From contig CAJXSL010000008.1 of the NCBI GenBank assembly GCA_913060875.1, positions 124,001 to 188,000 on the forward strand: 64,000 bases of DNA, written 5' to 3'. The position numbers were made by a program, and so were the translations under genes. Shown here piece after piece: positions 24,759 through 33,750 of this stretch. The first letter of the stretch is position 1, and each line of letters opens with the position of its first letter. Under the pieces are notes generated by a model. The model searched no databases. It saw only the letters and a list, made by a program, of their open reading frames with translations, and was not told the DNA's origin. The stretch is from an uncultured Desulfobacteraceae bacterium. GTDB taxonomy: Bacteria > Desulfobacterota > Desulfobacteria > Desulfobacterales > UBA5852.

Positions 24759-26318
24759 TTATTTGATCACCAGGTCCCCGAAATAGGGGAAGTTCATGAC
24801 GTTGACGATGGCTTCCGTATTCATGTTGTCCTTGGAAGCCCATGACAGGTTCTGCCAATGCAGCGGGATGTAGGCCGCATCTTCGTACAGGGTTTTTTCG
24901 ATGTCCTGCAGAATGGCCGAACGCTTGGCAATGTCGGTTTCGGTATTGGATTGCAGGGTCAGGGCATCCACCTCTTTGTTGCAGTAGTTGCCCGAGTTGT
25001 ACTGGCCGCGTCCGGTTTCCTTGTCCGGGCACATGTACAGGTATTCAAAGAAGTTGGCGGAATCTTCGGTATCCGAATGCCAGCCGATCATCTGGATGTC
25101 GGCCACCTGGGCGTCGAACTGATCCCAGTACTGGGCCTTGGGCATGGTTTTCAGGCTGATTTTAATGCCGATCTTGCTCATCATGGAGACGAAGGCCTGG
25201 GCAATTTTCTCGTCATTGACGTAGCGGTTGTTGGGGGCGATCATGGTGCATTCGAAACCGTTGGCATAACCGGCTTCTTTCATCAGCTCTTTGGCCTTGG
25301 CAAGGTCATAGCGCGGTTGCAGGGCGGGATTGTATCCCTGGTAGCCCTTGGGCGAATTCTGGGCCGCCGCCGTGGCGAACCCCTTCATGATCTTTTTCAC
25401 GACACCGTCGTTGTTGTAGGCATAGTCCATGGCCAGGCGCACCTTCGGGTTGGCAAATTCGGCGCGGCGTTTCTGATTGAGCTGGAAGGTGATGATACGT
25501 GATCCGGACATGGTCACCAGTTTGAGCCCTTTGGTTTTTTCCACACGATTCAGATCCGCCGGCGGTACCGGCATGATGAAATCTACATCACCGGAGAGCA
25601 GGGCCGCCACGCGCGTGGGGGCTTCCGCGATGGGTGTGAAAATGATTTCGTTTACATTCCCGGTGTTTTTGTCCCAGTAGTCGGCAAAGCGGGTAAAGGT
25701 GGTCTTCACACCCTGTTCACGCTGGGTAACCTTGAATGGTCCCGTGCCGGATTCGTTGAAGTTGGCGAAAGAATAATCGGTCTTGATGATCAAATCTTTG
25801 GGTTTGCTGTTTTGGGGATCGGTTCCGGAGTAGAAGGCCTTGTCCATCGGGAAAATGTAGGTGGCCATGGCCATTACCAAACCGTAGGGTTCCTTGGTGA
25901 TCAGGTCTACGGTGTGGCTGTCAACCGCCTTGGCGCCGGTAAAATATTCGAACAGCCCCTTGTAGTCATCGGATTTTTTGAGGCGTTCCAGGGTGAAAAC
26001 CACGTCGTCGGCAGTAAACATGTTGCCGGAGTGGAACTTGACATCCTTGCGCAGGAAGAAACGGGTGGTGGTGTCGTTGACCATTTCCCACTTGACGGCC
26101 AGGCGCGGTTCGAAGTCGCCTTCCGGCGTCCAGCGAACCAGGGGATCGAACACCATATGGCTGTACTGCAGCATGCCGCCGGAAAGCTGGACATGCGGGT
26201 CAAGGGATACCGGGTCGGCATCCATGGCCAGTTTCAGGGTCGCGGCGCCGGACATTCCGGCCAGGGCGAGTACCAAAACGGCCGTCAACAAGACAATACG
26301 CTTAACGGATGTTTTCAT
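24759..26318 (-). CDS. peptide-type ABC substrate-binding protein (SBP family 5)
   Basis: A 519-residue protein with a signal peptide (about 1-25, ending SGAA) and family-5 landmarks: LAMDADPVSLDPHV near the mature start, KWEMVNDTTTRFFLRKDVKFHSG, the TADDVVFTLER phrase and a C-terminal IPLHWQNLSWASK. It captures the ligand, probably a peptide, in the periplasm. GGAGGAAGG upstream of ATG26318 is strong. It is the first gene of the operon behind the promoter at 26423-26451. Confidence 0.88.
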   Translation of the reverse strand: MKTSVKRIVLLTAVLVLALAGMSGAATLKLAMDADPVSLDPHVQLSGGMLQYSHMVFDPLVRWTPEGDFEPRLAVKWEMVNDTTTRFFLRKDVKFHSGNMFTADDVVFTLERLKKSDDYKGLFEYFTGAKAVDSHTVDLITKEPYGLVMAMATYIFPMDKAFYSGTDPQNSKPKDLIIKTDYSFANFNESGTGPFKVTQREQGVKTTFTRFADYWDKNTGNVNEIIFTPIAEAPTRVAALLSGDVDFIMPVPPADLNRVEKTKGLKLVTMSGSRIITFQLNQKRRAEFANPKVRLAMDYAYNNDGVVKKIMKGFATAAAQNSPKGYQGYNPALQPRYDLAKAKELMKEAGYANGFECTMIAPNNRYVNDEKIAQAFVSMMSKIGIKISLKTMPKAQYWDQFDAQVADIQMIGWHSDTEDSANFFEYLYMCPDKETGRGQYNSGNYCNKEVDALTLQSNTETDIAKRSAILQDIEKTLYEDAAYIPLHWQNLSWASKDNMNTEAIVNVMNFPYFGDLVIK

Positions 26319-26422
26319 AGCCTTCCTCCCTCAGGAAAAACTTTGGATGGTGAATGATAAAGGTCTGATCGCCTGGAACGGAATCGGGCAGGCAACCTTT
26401 TTCGCCACAGGCTAAACAGACG

Positions 26423-26451
26423 TATATAATGAAAGACAGTGAATGGGTCAA
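26423..26451 (-). promoter_or_regulatory. sigma-70 promoter of the peptide ABC operon
   Basis: On the leftward strand TTGACC is followed after exactly 17 bases by TATATA, close to the housekeeping consensus. It lies about 105 bases upstream of the binding protein start. Confidence 0.65.
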
Positions 26452-26672
26452 GACTAGAAACGATCGTACGGTCAATTGCATGGGTGACGACGTGCGCCGA
26501 TTTATTTTTGATCTAAATCCGCCATCTCTGTTGGAGGCCCCGGAGAGGTTTTAACGATTTAGGGCGCTCTTTCGAAACCCCTTCAAGGCGATAAGCAGAG
26601 GGCATCCTGCCCTATGGGGGGGAGCTTTTGCCTATTGGGCGGTGTGGCGGGCTTAATGGGGACAACGTGTCG
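26452..26672. other. intergenic segment without a gene
   Basis: This stretch lies between the promoter of the peptide operon and the end of the ThiE-ThiL gene. I see only a small GGGCA...TGCCC hairpin near 26605-26615 that could help end the thiE-thiL transcript. Confidence 0.3.
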
Positions 26673-28271
26673 TCAGCCATGCTGAAAGGAACGGATATGC
26701 TCCGGTATACCCGGGAGGTAGTCGCCGGTCCATGGTTCGATCCGGCCGACCTGGCAGGCTTCGGGGAGGTGGGAGCGGATGGATGCGAAAACCTCGGGCC
26801 GGCAGGCAAAGAGGAGTTCGTAGTCTTCCCCGCCCGTCAGAACGATTGCTTCCGGATCCAAACGGTCAGTATCACAGAAACGCCTCAGGTCAGGGTGCTG
26901 GGCCATGGCTTGGGGCGCAAGATGGATGGACACTTCGGCCGCCCGGGCAATATGGGCGGCATCGCCGGCCAGGCCGTCGCTGATGTCCATAGCACAGTTC
27001 ACACCATGCTCGGCCAGCACGGCGGCAGCGTCGAAGCGGGCCCGGGGCTGTTGGAACCGTTTAACAAGGTCGGGGAACCGGTCGTCGCCCTTTTGCAGGG
27101 CCAGCAGGCCGCCGCGGGCCAGTCCCAGAGGGCCGGTGGCGTACAGCCCGTCGCCGGGACGGGCCGCCCCGCGCCGGGGGAAAATGTCCGCCCGTCCTTC
27201 GCCCACCGCGAACAAGTCCAGGCACAATCGTCCGGCTCGGGCGATGTTGCCCCCGCCCATCCGGCAGCCATGGCGTTCCAGGGCCGCATAGAGGCCATCG
27301 TAGATGCGCTGGATGGTGGCCTCGGAGATGGCCGCCGGCAGTCCCAGGTTGATAAACAGGCTGACAGGCCGGGCATAGGAAGCGGCCAGATCGCTTAAGG
27401 TCACTTCGACGGCGCGTTCCCCAAGGGCTTCGGGCGTGAGCCAGTCCGCCTGAAAATGGATGCCTTCCCGCTGGGTGTCGGTGGTGATTACCGGAAACGC
27501 CAGAGGCGCCAGCCGGGCTGCGTCGTCCCCCGGGGGGATGACCGTGTTGTCTTCCCCGGGCTTTTGCAGGGCCGGCGCCACCAGGGCCCGGATCAATTGG
27601 AATTCGTCCTGCCAGCCGTTTTCGATGAAAGTTCGGGGGGCGCAGTCACAGGCCTCGGCCAGGCGGGCGGCGGCCGTTGCCGGGTCGGCCGCCCGGGAGA
27701 TGGCGCTGATGACCGCCACCCCGGCGGCCCCCGCCCGCAGGCAATCGCCGGCGTGCTCCGCCGTGATGCCGCCGATGGCCACCACCGGCAGCGGTACCTG
27801 GGCGACGATTTCCTTGAGGCCATGGAGGCCCCGGACCGGTTTGGCATCGGCTTTGGTGCCGGTTGCAAATACAGGGCCGCTGCCCACGTAATCACACGGC
27901 GCCAGGTCGGTCTCCCGAAGTTCTTCCGGGGTGGAAACCGATATGCCGATGATGGCCGCGGGCCCGAGGATATGGCGGGCTTCCCGCGGATTGCCGTCTT
28001 CCTGCCCCAGGTGAACCCCATCCGCACCGACAGCCTTGGCCAGCAAGACATCGTCGTTGACTACCAGGGGGACACCGTTGACGCGGCAGAGATCGCGGAT
28101 ATGGCGCAATTCGTCAAAATTCGACAGCTGGAACTGCTTGTGGCGGTATTGGATAAAGCTGGCGCCGCCTTTAAGCGCGGCGCGAACCTGGTCCAGGGGA
28201 GATGCGGCCGGCGCCTGATGGTCGGAGATGAAATAAAATCTTAGGGCGCGGGTCAATCGTGTAGGATGCAT
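26673..28271 (-). CDS. thiE-thiL: ThiE-ThiL fusion (thiamine phosphate synthase / thiamine monophosphate kinase)
   Basis: A 532-residue bifunctional enzyme. Residues about 9-207 form the ThiE TIM barrel: RFYFISDH, FIQYRHKQ, VVNDDVLLAKAVGADGVHLGQED and GSGPVFATGTK. From about 215 it is ThiL: VIPPGDDAAR, TTDTQREGIHF, DISDGLAGDAAHIA and LTGGEDYELLF. The product of the first domain, thiamine monophosphate, is the substrate of the second, so the fusion joins the last two steps of TPP synthesis. No riboswitch precedes it. It starts at ATG28271, five bases after the HD gene. Confidence 0.93.
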   Translation of the reverse strand: MHPTRLTRALRFYFISDHQAPAASPLDQVRAALKGGASFIQYRHKQFQLSNFDELRHIRDLCRVNGVPLVVNDDVLLAKAVGADGVHLGQEDGNPREARHILGPAAIIGISVSTPEELRETDLAPCDYVGSGPVFATGTKADAKPVRGLHGLKEIVAQVPLPVVAIGGITAEHAGDCLRAGAAGVAVISAISRAADPATAAARLAEACDCAPRTFIENGWQDEFQLIRALVAPALQKPGEDNTVIPPGDDAARLAPLAFPVITTDTQREGIHFQADWLTPEALGERAVEVTLSDLAASYARPVSLFINLGLPAAISEATIQRIYDGLYAALERHGCRMGGGNIARAGRLCLDLFAVGEGRADIFPRRGAARPGDGLYATGPLGLARGGLLALQKGDDRFPDLVKRFQQPRARFDAAAVLAEHGVNCAMDISDGLAGDAAHIARAAEVSIHLAPQAMAQHPDLRRFCDTDRLDPEAIVLTGGEDYELLFACRPEVFASIRSHLPEACQVGRIEPWTGDYLPGIPEHIRSFQHG

Positions 28272-28276
28272 TTCCG

Positions 28277-28858
28277 TTACTCCGCTTGGCCCTGGGAATG
28301 GCGTCCATTTTCAAACCGCCGGGCCCAGGCCTGGAAGCGAAGGGCCGGGGATTCGCCGTAACGCCGGAGCATGGCCACGATGGCGTCGATGGGCCGTGCG
28401 GTTTGCTCCCCGTGTCCCTTCTTGGAATAGAATTTATCGGCGTAGCAGATAATCTCTTCTTCGGTGGTCCGGGGCTGCATGTCCCGCAGCGGCAGGGGAA
28501 GCCTCTGGTTTCGGATGTCATCCACGCTGAGCCCGACACCCACATGCCGTTCGCACACCAGGGCATGCCGTTCCAGGCCATGGTTTTCCAGCAGCTCCCG
28601 TCCCAGTGTGCCATGGCAGATGTAGGGGTGATCGCCATGACAGCCCAGGGACGGGGTATCGGTCAGGAAAATACCGATATCGTGCAGCATGGCTGCTTCG
28701 TGCAAGAAGTTGCGGTCCACGGCCGGGTCGCCGAGGTGATCGGCGACCGCGAGCGCTTTGGCGGCCACCGCTTCACCGTGACGCACCAGCAGATTGTAGA
28801 CAGCACTGTCGGCGGGATAGTATGCGCGAATGATCGTGGTGGGGTCGATCGCTTTCAC
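28277..28858 (-). CDS. HD-domain phosphohydrolase-like protein
   Basis: A 193-residue protein with an N-terminal HD motif (HEAAMLHDIGIF, His and HD about 53-60) and further metal-ligand His residues (CHGTLGRELL, ERHVGVGLS). Such proteins usually hydrolyse nucleotide or nucleic-acid phosphates. It is nested between prfB and thiE-thiL, starting at GTG28858 immediately after the prfB stop, so all three are probably one transcript. Its substrate is unknown. Confidence 0.8.
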   Translation of the reverse strand: MKAIDPTTIIRAYYPADSAVYNLLVRHGEAVAAKALAVADHLGDPAVDRNFLHEAAMLHDIGIFLTDTPSLGCHGDHPYICHGTLGRELLENHGLERHALVCERHVGVGLSVDDIRNQRLPLPLRDMQPRTTEEEIICYADKFYSKKGHGEQTARPIDAIVAMLRRYGESPALRFQAWARRFENGRHSQGQAE

Positions 28859-29966
28859 CTAATGACCGGCCTGCCCTTTCCACAGCAGCCAGCCCTCGAT
28901 AAAGGGATCCAGACCGCCGTCCAGAACCTCGTTGACATTGCCGACGTCTTTGTTGAGGCGGTGGTCCTTGACCATCTGATAGGGGTGTAGCACGTAGGAG
29001 CGGATCTGGCTGCCCCAGGCGATGTCGGCCTTGCTGTCGTGGATTTTTTGCAGGGCGTCGTCCTGCTTTTGTTTTTCGTGATCGTGCAGCCGGGCCTTCA
29101 GCACCTTCATGGCCAGGTCCCGGTTGCGGTGCTGGGATTTTTCCTGCTGGCACTGGACCACGATGCCGGTGGGGTGATGGGTGATGCGCACCGCGCTGCT
29201 GGTTTTGTTCACGTGCTGGCCACCGGCGCCGCTGGCGCGGAATACGTCGATCCGCAGATCTTTTTCCTCGATATCGATTTCGATTTCCTGATCCAGTTCC
29301 GGGTAGACAAAGACCGATGCAAAAGACGTGTGCCGTTTACCGCTGGCATTGAAAGGCGAGATCCTCACCAGCCGATGGACCCCTTTTTCGGCCTTGAGAT
29401 AGCCGTAGGCGTTTTCACCCACCGCGGTAAAGGTCACGCTTTTGATCCCGGCTTCATCCCCCGGTTGAAGATCGATGATTTCCGAGCGATAGCCCTTGCG
29501 TTCCACCCAGCGGGCGTACATGCGAAAGAGCATTTCGGCCCAGTCCTGGGCTTCGGTGCCGCCGGCGCCGGCATTGATGGACACGATGGCGTTGTTGGCA
29601 TCGTTTTCCCCATCCAGCATGAGCGACAGGGAGAAGGATTCAATATCGTGGCTCAACGCCTTCAGATGGGCGCTGATTTCCGCAAGGGTGGCTTCGTCGG
29701 CTTCTTCCAGCGCCATCTCCAGGAGCAGGGCGTTGTCCTCCACATCGCTGGTGAGGCCGCGGAAGCGGTCGATCTTGGCGGCCAGCACCGTGCGTTCCTT
29801 CAGCAGGGGTTTGGTCTGTTCCGGATTGTCCCAGAAACCGTCCTGGGCGATAATGGATTCGAGTTCTTGGAGGCGGTTTTCTTTGGTGGAGAGGTCAAAG
29901 ATAATCCCGGATTTGATGGAGGCGGTTGCGGACTTCATGCAGGGTTTGTTTGGTTTCGGCAGACAT
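28859..29966 (-). CDS. prfB: peptide chain release factor 2, programmed +1 frameshift
   Basis: The full protein, about 368 residues, is made from two frames. ATG29966 (AGGAG upstream) opens a 23-codon leader that ends at an in-frame TGA at 29897-29895. A +1 shift at CTT-TGA-C (29900-29894) enters the main frame to 28859. The main frame has the stop-codon recognition tripeptide SPF (RISPFNASGKRH) and the catalytic GGQ (GAGGQHVNKT). RF2 recognises UGA and UAA, and the shift is the classic autoregulation: low RF2 stalls at UGA and promotes shifting. A main-frame-only start would miss the true N-terminus. Confidence 0.94.
29894..29900 (-). promoter_or_regulatory. prfB: prfB programmed +1 frameshift site
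   Basis: Leftward strand CTTTGAC, the invariant slippery heptamer of RF2 genes. It is preceded by a GGGAT stretch in the position of the stimulatory Shine-Dalgarno-like element. Confidence 0.93.
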
Positions 29967-30161
29967 TTTTCAAATCTCCTTTTGGGCGCTCTGCGACATG
30001 ATCGTTGGCGCCGTCGTTATCGATGCGAGGGCCTGATGGGAATGGCAAGGTTCCCTTTCCAGGCCGGATCGAAGATGCTTTTTTCAAAGCTTGCGTAGCC
30101 TAATAATAGTGCAATCCGGGGCGTTCTTCAAGCGATTCCCTTGATCCGCCAAACGGCGGCT

Positions 30162-31736
30162 TTACCCCTTGACCGATGGCTTTGCCGGTTGCCGGAACCA
30201 TTGCAACAGGCCCAGCACGCCGACGATTGCCAGGCAGATCCGGGCAAAGGTGTCGCCGATACGCACGTAGAGGGTCCGGTTTTGCAGGCAGGCGACCGTC
30301 CGGACGCGGGTGGCGCTTTCAAACAGCCCCGTGGTATCGACGATGCGGCCGTCGGGCTGGATCATCCCGCTGATGCCGGTGTTGGTCGCCCGGATCAGGC
30401 TGCGCCGGGTTTCCACGGCCCGGAATACATATTGGATGAGGTGCTGGTAGGGGGCGCTGGTGCGGCCGTACCAGGCGTCGTTGGTCAGGTTGACCAGCAG
30501 GTCGGCGCCGTTGTTGACGGCCGCCCGGGCCAGGTCGGGGAAGATGCCGTCATAGCAGATGAGGGGGCCGATCCGGTGGCCGTTGTATTCCAGTACCCCG
30601 CCGGGCGGGCCGGCGTGGAAATCCCCCACCTGGGCCACCATTTTCCCCAGGAAGGGCAGCCATTTTTTAAAGGGTACGTATTCCCCGAAAGGCACCAGGT
30701 GGGCCTTGTCGTAGCGGGCCAGGAGGGTGCCCTGGGCGTCGAGGAGGTAAGCGCTGTTGAAATAGGCCAGACCGGTATCGTTTTGACGGACGGCCGGGCT
30801 GCCGATGATGTGGGCGCTGCCCGTGTTGCGCACGCCGCGCTGCACCATGCGGGTCAGGGCCTTGTTGCGAAACAGATAAAAGGGGGTGGCCGTCTCCGGC
30901 CAGACGATGAGGTCGGGCTTTTCCGGCTTCAGTTGCCCGGAAAGTTGAATGTATTGCTTGGTGGATGAGATCTGGAAGGCCGGATCCCATTTTTCCGCCT
31001 GGGGGATGTTGCCCTGGGCCAAACCCACCCGCAGTGTGGGGGCCTTGGCTTGCAGATCTTCGATCTGGCTGCGCCGGACGAAACCATAGGTCAGGGTCAA
31101 TGCGAGGCAAAGCATGGCCACCAGCAATCCCCGCCCCGCCGTCGGTCGGGGGATGGTCTGCCCCTGCCAGGCTTTCCCGGTGCGTGACAGGATAAAGAAA
31201 AACAGGGCCATGTTGACGAAAACGATGACCGCCGACAGGCCGTAAACCCCCCACAGGTCGGCACTCTGGATCAGGGTCAACCACCGGTGCTGGGAGTGGC
31301 CCAGATATCCCCAGGTAAAACCGCTCAACAGGAAGCTGCGCAGGTATTCCAGCGCGGCCCAGAGCAGGGGGGCGACGATCAGAGCGCGTGTGGTTGTCTT
31401 CCCGAGATGGATGAGCAGGGCACTGAAAAAGGCTGTATAGAGGCCGATGTAGGTGCTGAGCAGCAAGAGGACGCCGATGGCGATATAAAGGGGGAGATGA
31501 CCATAGGCGGTCATGGTATGGGCCAACCAGTAAATCAGCCCCACGGCATGGGTGAGGCCGCAGAGCCACCCCAGGCGCAATCCGTCTTTGGATGAAACGT
31601 CCCGCAGGGCCAGCAGCAGCGGGATCAGGGCAACCCAGGCCATCCAGAACCCACCCGTGCGGGGGAAGGCGGCGGTCAGCAGCACGCCGGACAGCAGGGT
31701 CAGAAAGAGTTTGGAGCGGTCGATGGGTCGTGTCAT
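30162..31736 (-). CDS. lnt: apolipoprotein N-acyltransferase
   Basis: A 524-residue inner-membrane protein with six or more N-terminal helices and a C-terminal nitrilase domain. The catalytic triad is visible: Glu in VWPETATPF, Lys in YDKAHLVPFGEYVP and Cys in LICYDGIFPDLAR. It adds the third acyl chain to lipoproteins. I chose ATG31736 (MTRPIDRSK); the frame continues upstream to 31790, and neither start has a strong ribosome binding site. It ends about 195 bases before prfB. Confidence 0.9.
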   Translation of the reverse strand: MTRPIDRSKLFLTLLSGVLLTAAFPRTGGFWMAWVALIPLLLALRDVSSKDGLRLGWLCGLTHAVGLIYWLAHTMTAYGHLPLYIAIGVLLLLSTYIGLYTAFFSALLIHLGKTTTRALIVAPLLWAALEYLRSFLLSGFTWGYLGHSQHRWLTLIQSADLWGVYGLSAVIVFVNMALFFFILSRTGKAWQGQTIPRPTAGRGLLVAMLCLALTLTYGFVRRSQIEDLQAKAPTLRVGLAQGNIPQAEKWDPAFQISSTKQYIQLSGQLKPEKPDLIVWPETATPFYLFRNKALTRMVQRGVRNTGSAHIIGSPAVRQNDTGLAYFNSAYLLDAQGTLLARYDKAHLVPFGEYVPFKKWLPFLGKMVAQVGDFHAGPPGGVLEYNGHRIGPLICYDGIFPDLARAAVNNGADLLVNLTNDAWYGRTSAPYQHLIQYVFRAVETRRSLIRATNTGISGMIQPDGRIVDTTGLFESATRVRTVACLQNRTLYVRIGDTFARICLAIVGVLGLLQWFRQPAKPSVKG

Positions 31737-32083
31737 GGTTTTGTCGGTCAGGCCCGCATCGTGATGGCTGGCTGCCAAGGGCAGCGGCACAATGGATTGC
31801 CATAAAAAAACCTCGCCCCGGAGGGAAGGTCGTGGAATGCCGTTATTCAGCGGTTTAATAAAATTCGCTGATCACAAGGCGCGATTATCCGGCAAGCATT
31901 GACTTTCTGTCAATTCTTAATTTGATGGTAATGGCCACCGGGGTTAGCGCTATCCAGGATATTTCCTGAAATATTCTGGCTGTTGGCCTCGAAAAGAACC
32001 GGTTGGCCATTTAACGGTGAGCTAAATTCGCAAAGACGGGAAACGGTCCGCACAATGGTTTGGGGCCTGGCGGATGGAAAGGG
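31737..32083. other. intergenic region upstream of lnt
   Basis: No gene is supported. An inverted repeat ATTGAC-N5-GTCAAT sits at about 31900-31916 and an imperfect GGATATTTCC...GAAATATTC lies at about 31958-31977; either could be an operator. Confidence 0.25.
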
Positions 32084-32293
32084 TCAGCCGTCGCAGCGTT
32101 CCAGCGTTGGACGGTGACGCGTTCCGGCATTGGCAAATAAGCTGTCCTGGTAACAGGATTCGCAATACGTTTTACCTCCCATGGCCAGAATATGCTGTCG
32201 TTCCGTAATTTTGCGACCGCAGATGGTGCACCGACAGTTGGATGTAGGGGCGGTCGATACCGATTTAATAACGGGCTTTGTGCGTTTTGTCAT
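32084..32293 (-). CDS. small zinc-ribbon protein
   Basis: A 69-residue protein with four paired Cys, CRCTICGRKI and TYCESCYQDS, that form a treble-clef or LIM-like zinc site. The N-terminal third is Lys/Thr/Ser-rich and probably flexible. GAGGGAGAG seven to nine bases before ATG32293 supports translation. It is alone, and I do not recognise a named family. Small zinc ribbons often bind nucleic acid or partner proteins, but no role can be given. Confidence 0.65.
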   Translation of the reverse strand: MTKRTKPVIKSVSTAPTSNCRCTICGRKITERQHILAMGGKTYCESCYQDSLFANAGTRHRPTLERCDG

Positions 32294-32570
32294 TTTTTCT
32301 CTCCCTCAATCTGTTGGTCCTCAAACTGATATTTCAAAAAATGTGCCAGGCAACGTAGTATTCCAAAATACCGATACAAATCATTAATATCAGGTAGATA
32401 TGGTTTGTGGGGGCTTGGTTTGAGAGCGCCGCCAAATTACAATGTTGTAAATAGTAGCGGTTTAAGGTTACAAAATCGTCATAATTAATCAGTCGTAGGT
32501 TATTTTATCGGGGCTGTCCTAAACGGTCCCGGCCATGCAGGACACATCCGGACTCTCTATAAATATCCCG

Positions 32571-32589
32571 AACGCGTGAAATATCCGGG
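32571..32589 (+). repeat. ACGCG-GAAATATCCGGG repeat, copy 1
   Basis: AACGCGTGAAATATCCGGG. It recurs at 32762 and, with one change, at 55220. Confidence 0.7.
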
Positions 32590-32761
32590 CTGATCCCGGA
32601 AGATTCAGATCTGCATCCGAATGGGCCGGCAACATGACATACAATGGTTTGGGAAGCCATCTCCCCGGGCGGTTGCAGAATAGGGTTGCAGCTTTCGCTA
32701 TATTGGGGCAAAGGTAACCTAAGGGGCCTTCCTGATCCTACGAAGCCGAATACACCGGCGT

Positions 32762-32783
32762 AACGCGTGAAATATCCGGGTTA
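32762..32783 (+). repeat. ACGCG-GAAATATCCGGG repeat, copy 2
   Basis: Same 19 bases as copy 1, then TTAG. It lies about 30 bases before the ACT-domain gene, inside its leader. The rest of the 520-base gap 32294-32813 holds no gene that I can support. Confidence 0.7.
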
Positions 32784-32813
32784 GAGACCGTCAGACGAAG
32801 GAGGAACAAGCAC

Positions 32814-33242
32814 ATGCGCATACGGCAGGTATCCGTTTTCATGGAAAAAGCCTTGGAGCGCTTCCGGGAGATTACCGAATTGTTCCACGATGCCGGCATC
32901 AATATCCGCGCCCATTCCCTGGTCGGCCACACGAATACACCCTACAAAATTCTGCGCATGATTGTGGACGATACCGAAACAGCCGTCGCCGTGCTGAAAA
33001 ACCGCGGCCTAAGCGTCAAGGTAGAAGACGTGCTCGCGGTTGAGGTGGACCATCGCAGCGGCGGGCTTTATCGAATTCTGGAAATTCTTGATGCCGAAGG
33101 TCTGGAATTGCGCTATACCTATGCCGCCGCCCACGACGTGTGTCAGAAGGCGGCCATGGTATTGAGCTTTGACGACCTTGACCAGGCGATTAAAGCTCTG
33201 GTCGATCAGGGGGCGCCGGTGATTGCCTCCGAGCGATTTTGA
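32814..33242 (+). CDS. tandem ACT-domain protein
   Basis: A 142-residue protein built of two ACT domains (about 1-65 and 70-140). The first begins QVSVFMEKALERFREITELFHDAGINIRA (in part) and the second contains RSGGLYRILEILDAEGLEL. Stand-alone ACT pairs bind amino acids or act as regulatory subunits; in sulfate reducers and acetogens such proteins often accompany phenylacetate-CoA ligase, which is not present here. GAAGGAGG upstream of ATG32814 is strong. Confidence 0.8.
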   Translation: MRIRQVSVFMEKALERFREITELFHDAGINIRAHSLVGHTNTPYKILRMIVDDTETAVAVLKNRGLSVKVEDVLAVEVDHRSGGLYRILEILDAEGLELRYTYAAAHDVCQKAAMVLSFDDLDQAIKALVDQGAPVIASERF

Positions 33243-33273
33243 CCGCTTGCGGCGCCCTTTTGTCTTTTTAAAT

Positions 33274-33309
33274 GAAAAGGGGCGATCGTGAGGACGACCG
33301 CCCCTTTTC
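33274..33309 (+). terminator. terminator after the ACT-domain gene
   Basis: GAAAAGGGGCG and CGCCCCTTTTC form an 11-bp stem. The T-run is short (TTTTC), and an earlier T-rich stretch lies at 33255-33269. Confidence 0.6.
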
Positions 33310-33400
33310 AAGGAGGTTGGAAAAGGATTGTCTAAGCGTTCTGGCCAACGCTTATGGTTACCATCGACAATTTCGTCCCTTGACTTTAGAATTTTTTCCC

Positions 33401-33739
33401 ATGACCGCAAAATACAGTGACATAAAAGAACTTATCCTGGCGTCCCGGCCTGATGCCGTGGGCGTGGCCTTCCGGGAACTCGATTGCGGGTGCGCGCGCC
33501 TGTGCGGTGTTTCCCGCCAAGGCGACCCGGTCGGTGAGGTGTACAACCTGTCGGGGCAGCCGGCCACCCGTAATCTGGAGCCCCTGGTCTGTCTCAAGTG
33601 CTACCGTGACAAGCGGTTTGCCGTGGAACGAACCGCCCGCAAAGGCATCCTCTGGGCCGATGGCCCGGATCGGCAAACCGGAACCGATGAGCGCCAGCTC
33701 ATCGGCATCGCGGTTTTCGGCAAAGACTACAGCAACTAG
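33401..33739 (+). CDS. small Cys-containing conserved-type hypothetical protein
   Basis: A 112-residue soluble protein starting MTAKYSDIKELI. It contains DCGCARLCGV (about 28-37) and a CLKCYRDKRF pair (about 66-69), suggesting a zinc ribbon. Translation from ATG33401 has no strong ribosome binding site, but the codon pattern resembles its neighbours. I do not recognise the family. It converges on proW. Confidence 0.55.
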   Translation: MTAKYSDIKELILASRPDAVGVAFRELDCGCARLCGVSRQGDPVGEVYNLSGQPATRNLEPLVCLKCYRDKRFAVERTARKGILWADGPDRQTGTDERQLIGIAVFGKDYSN

Positions 33740-33750
33740 AACCCGCCTTT

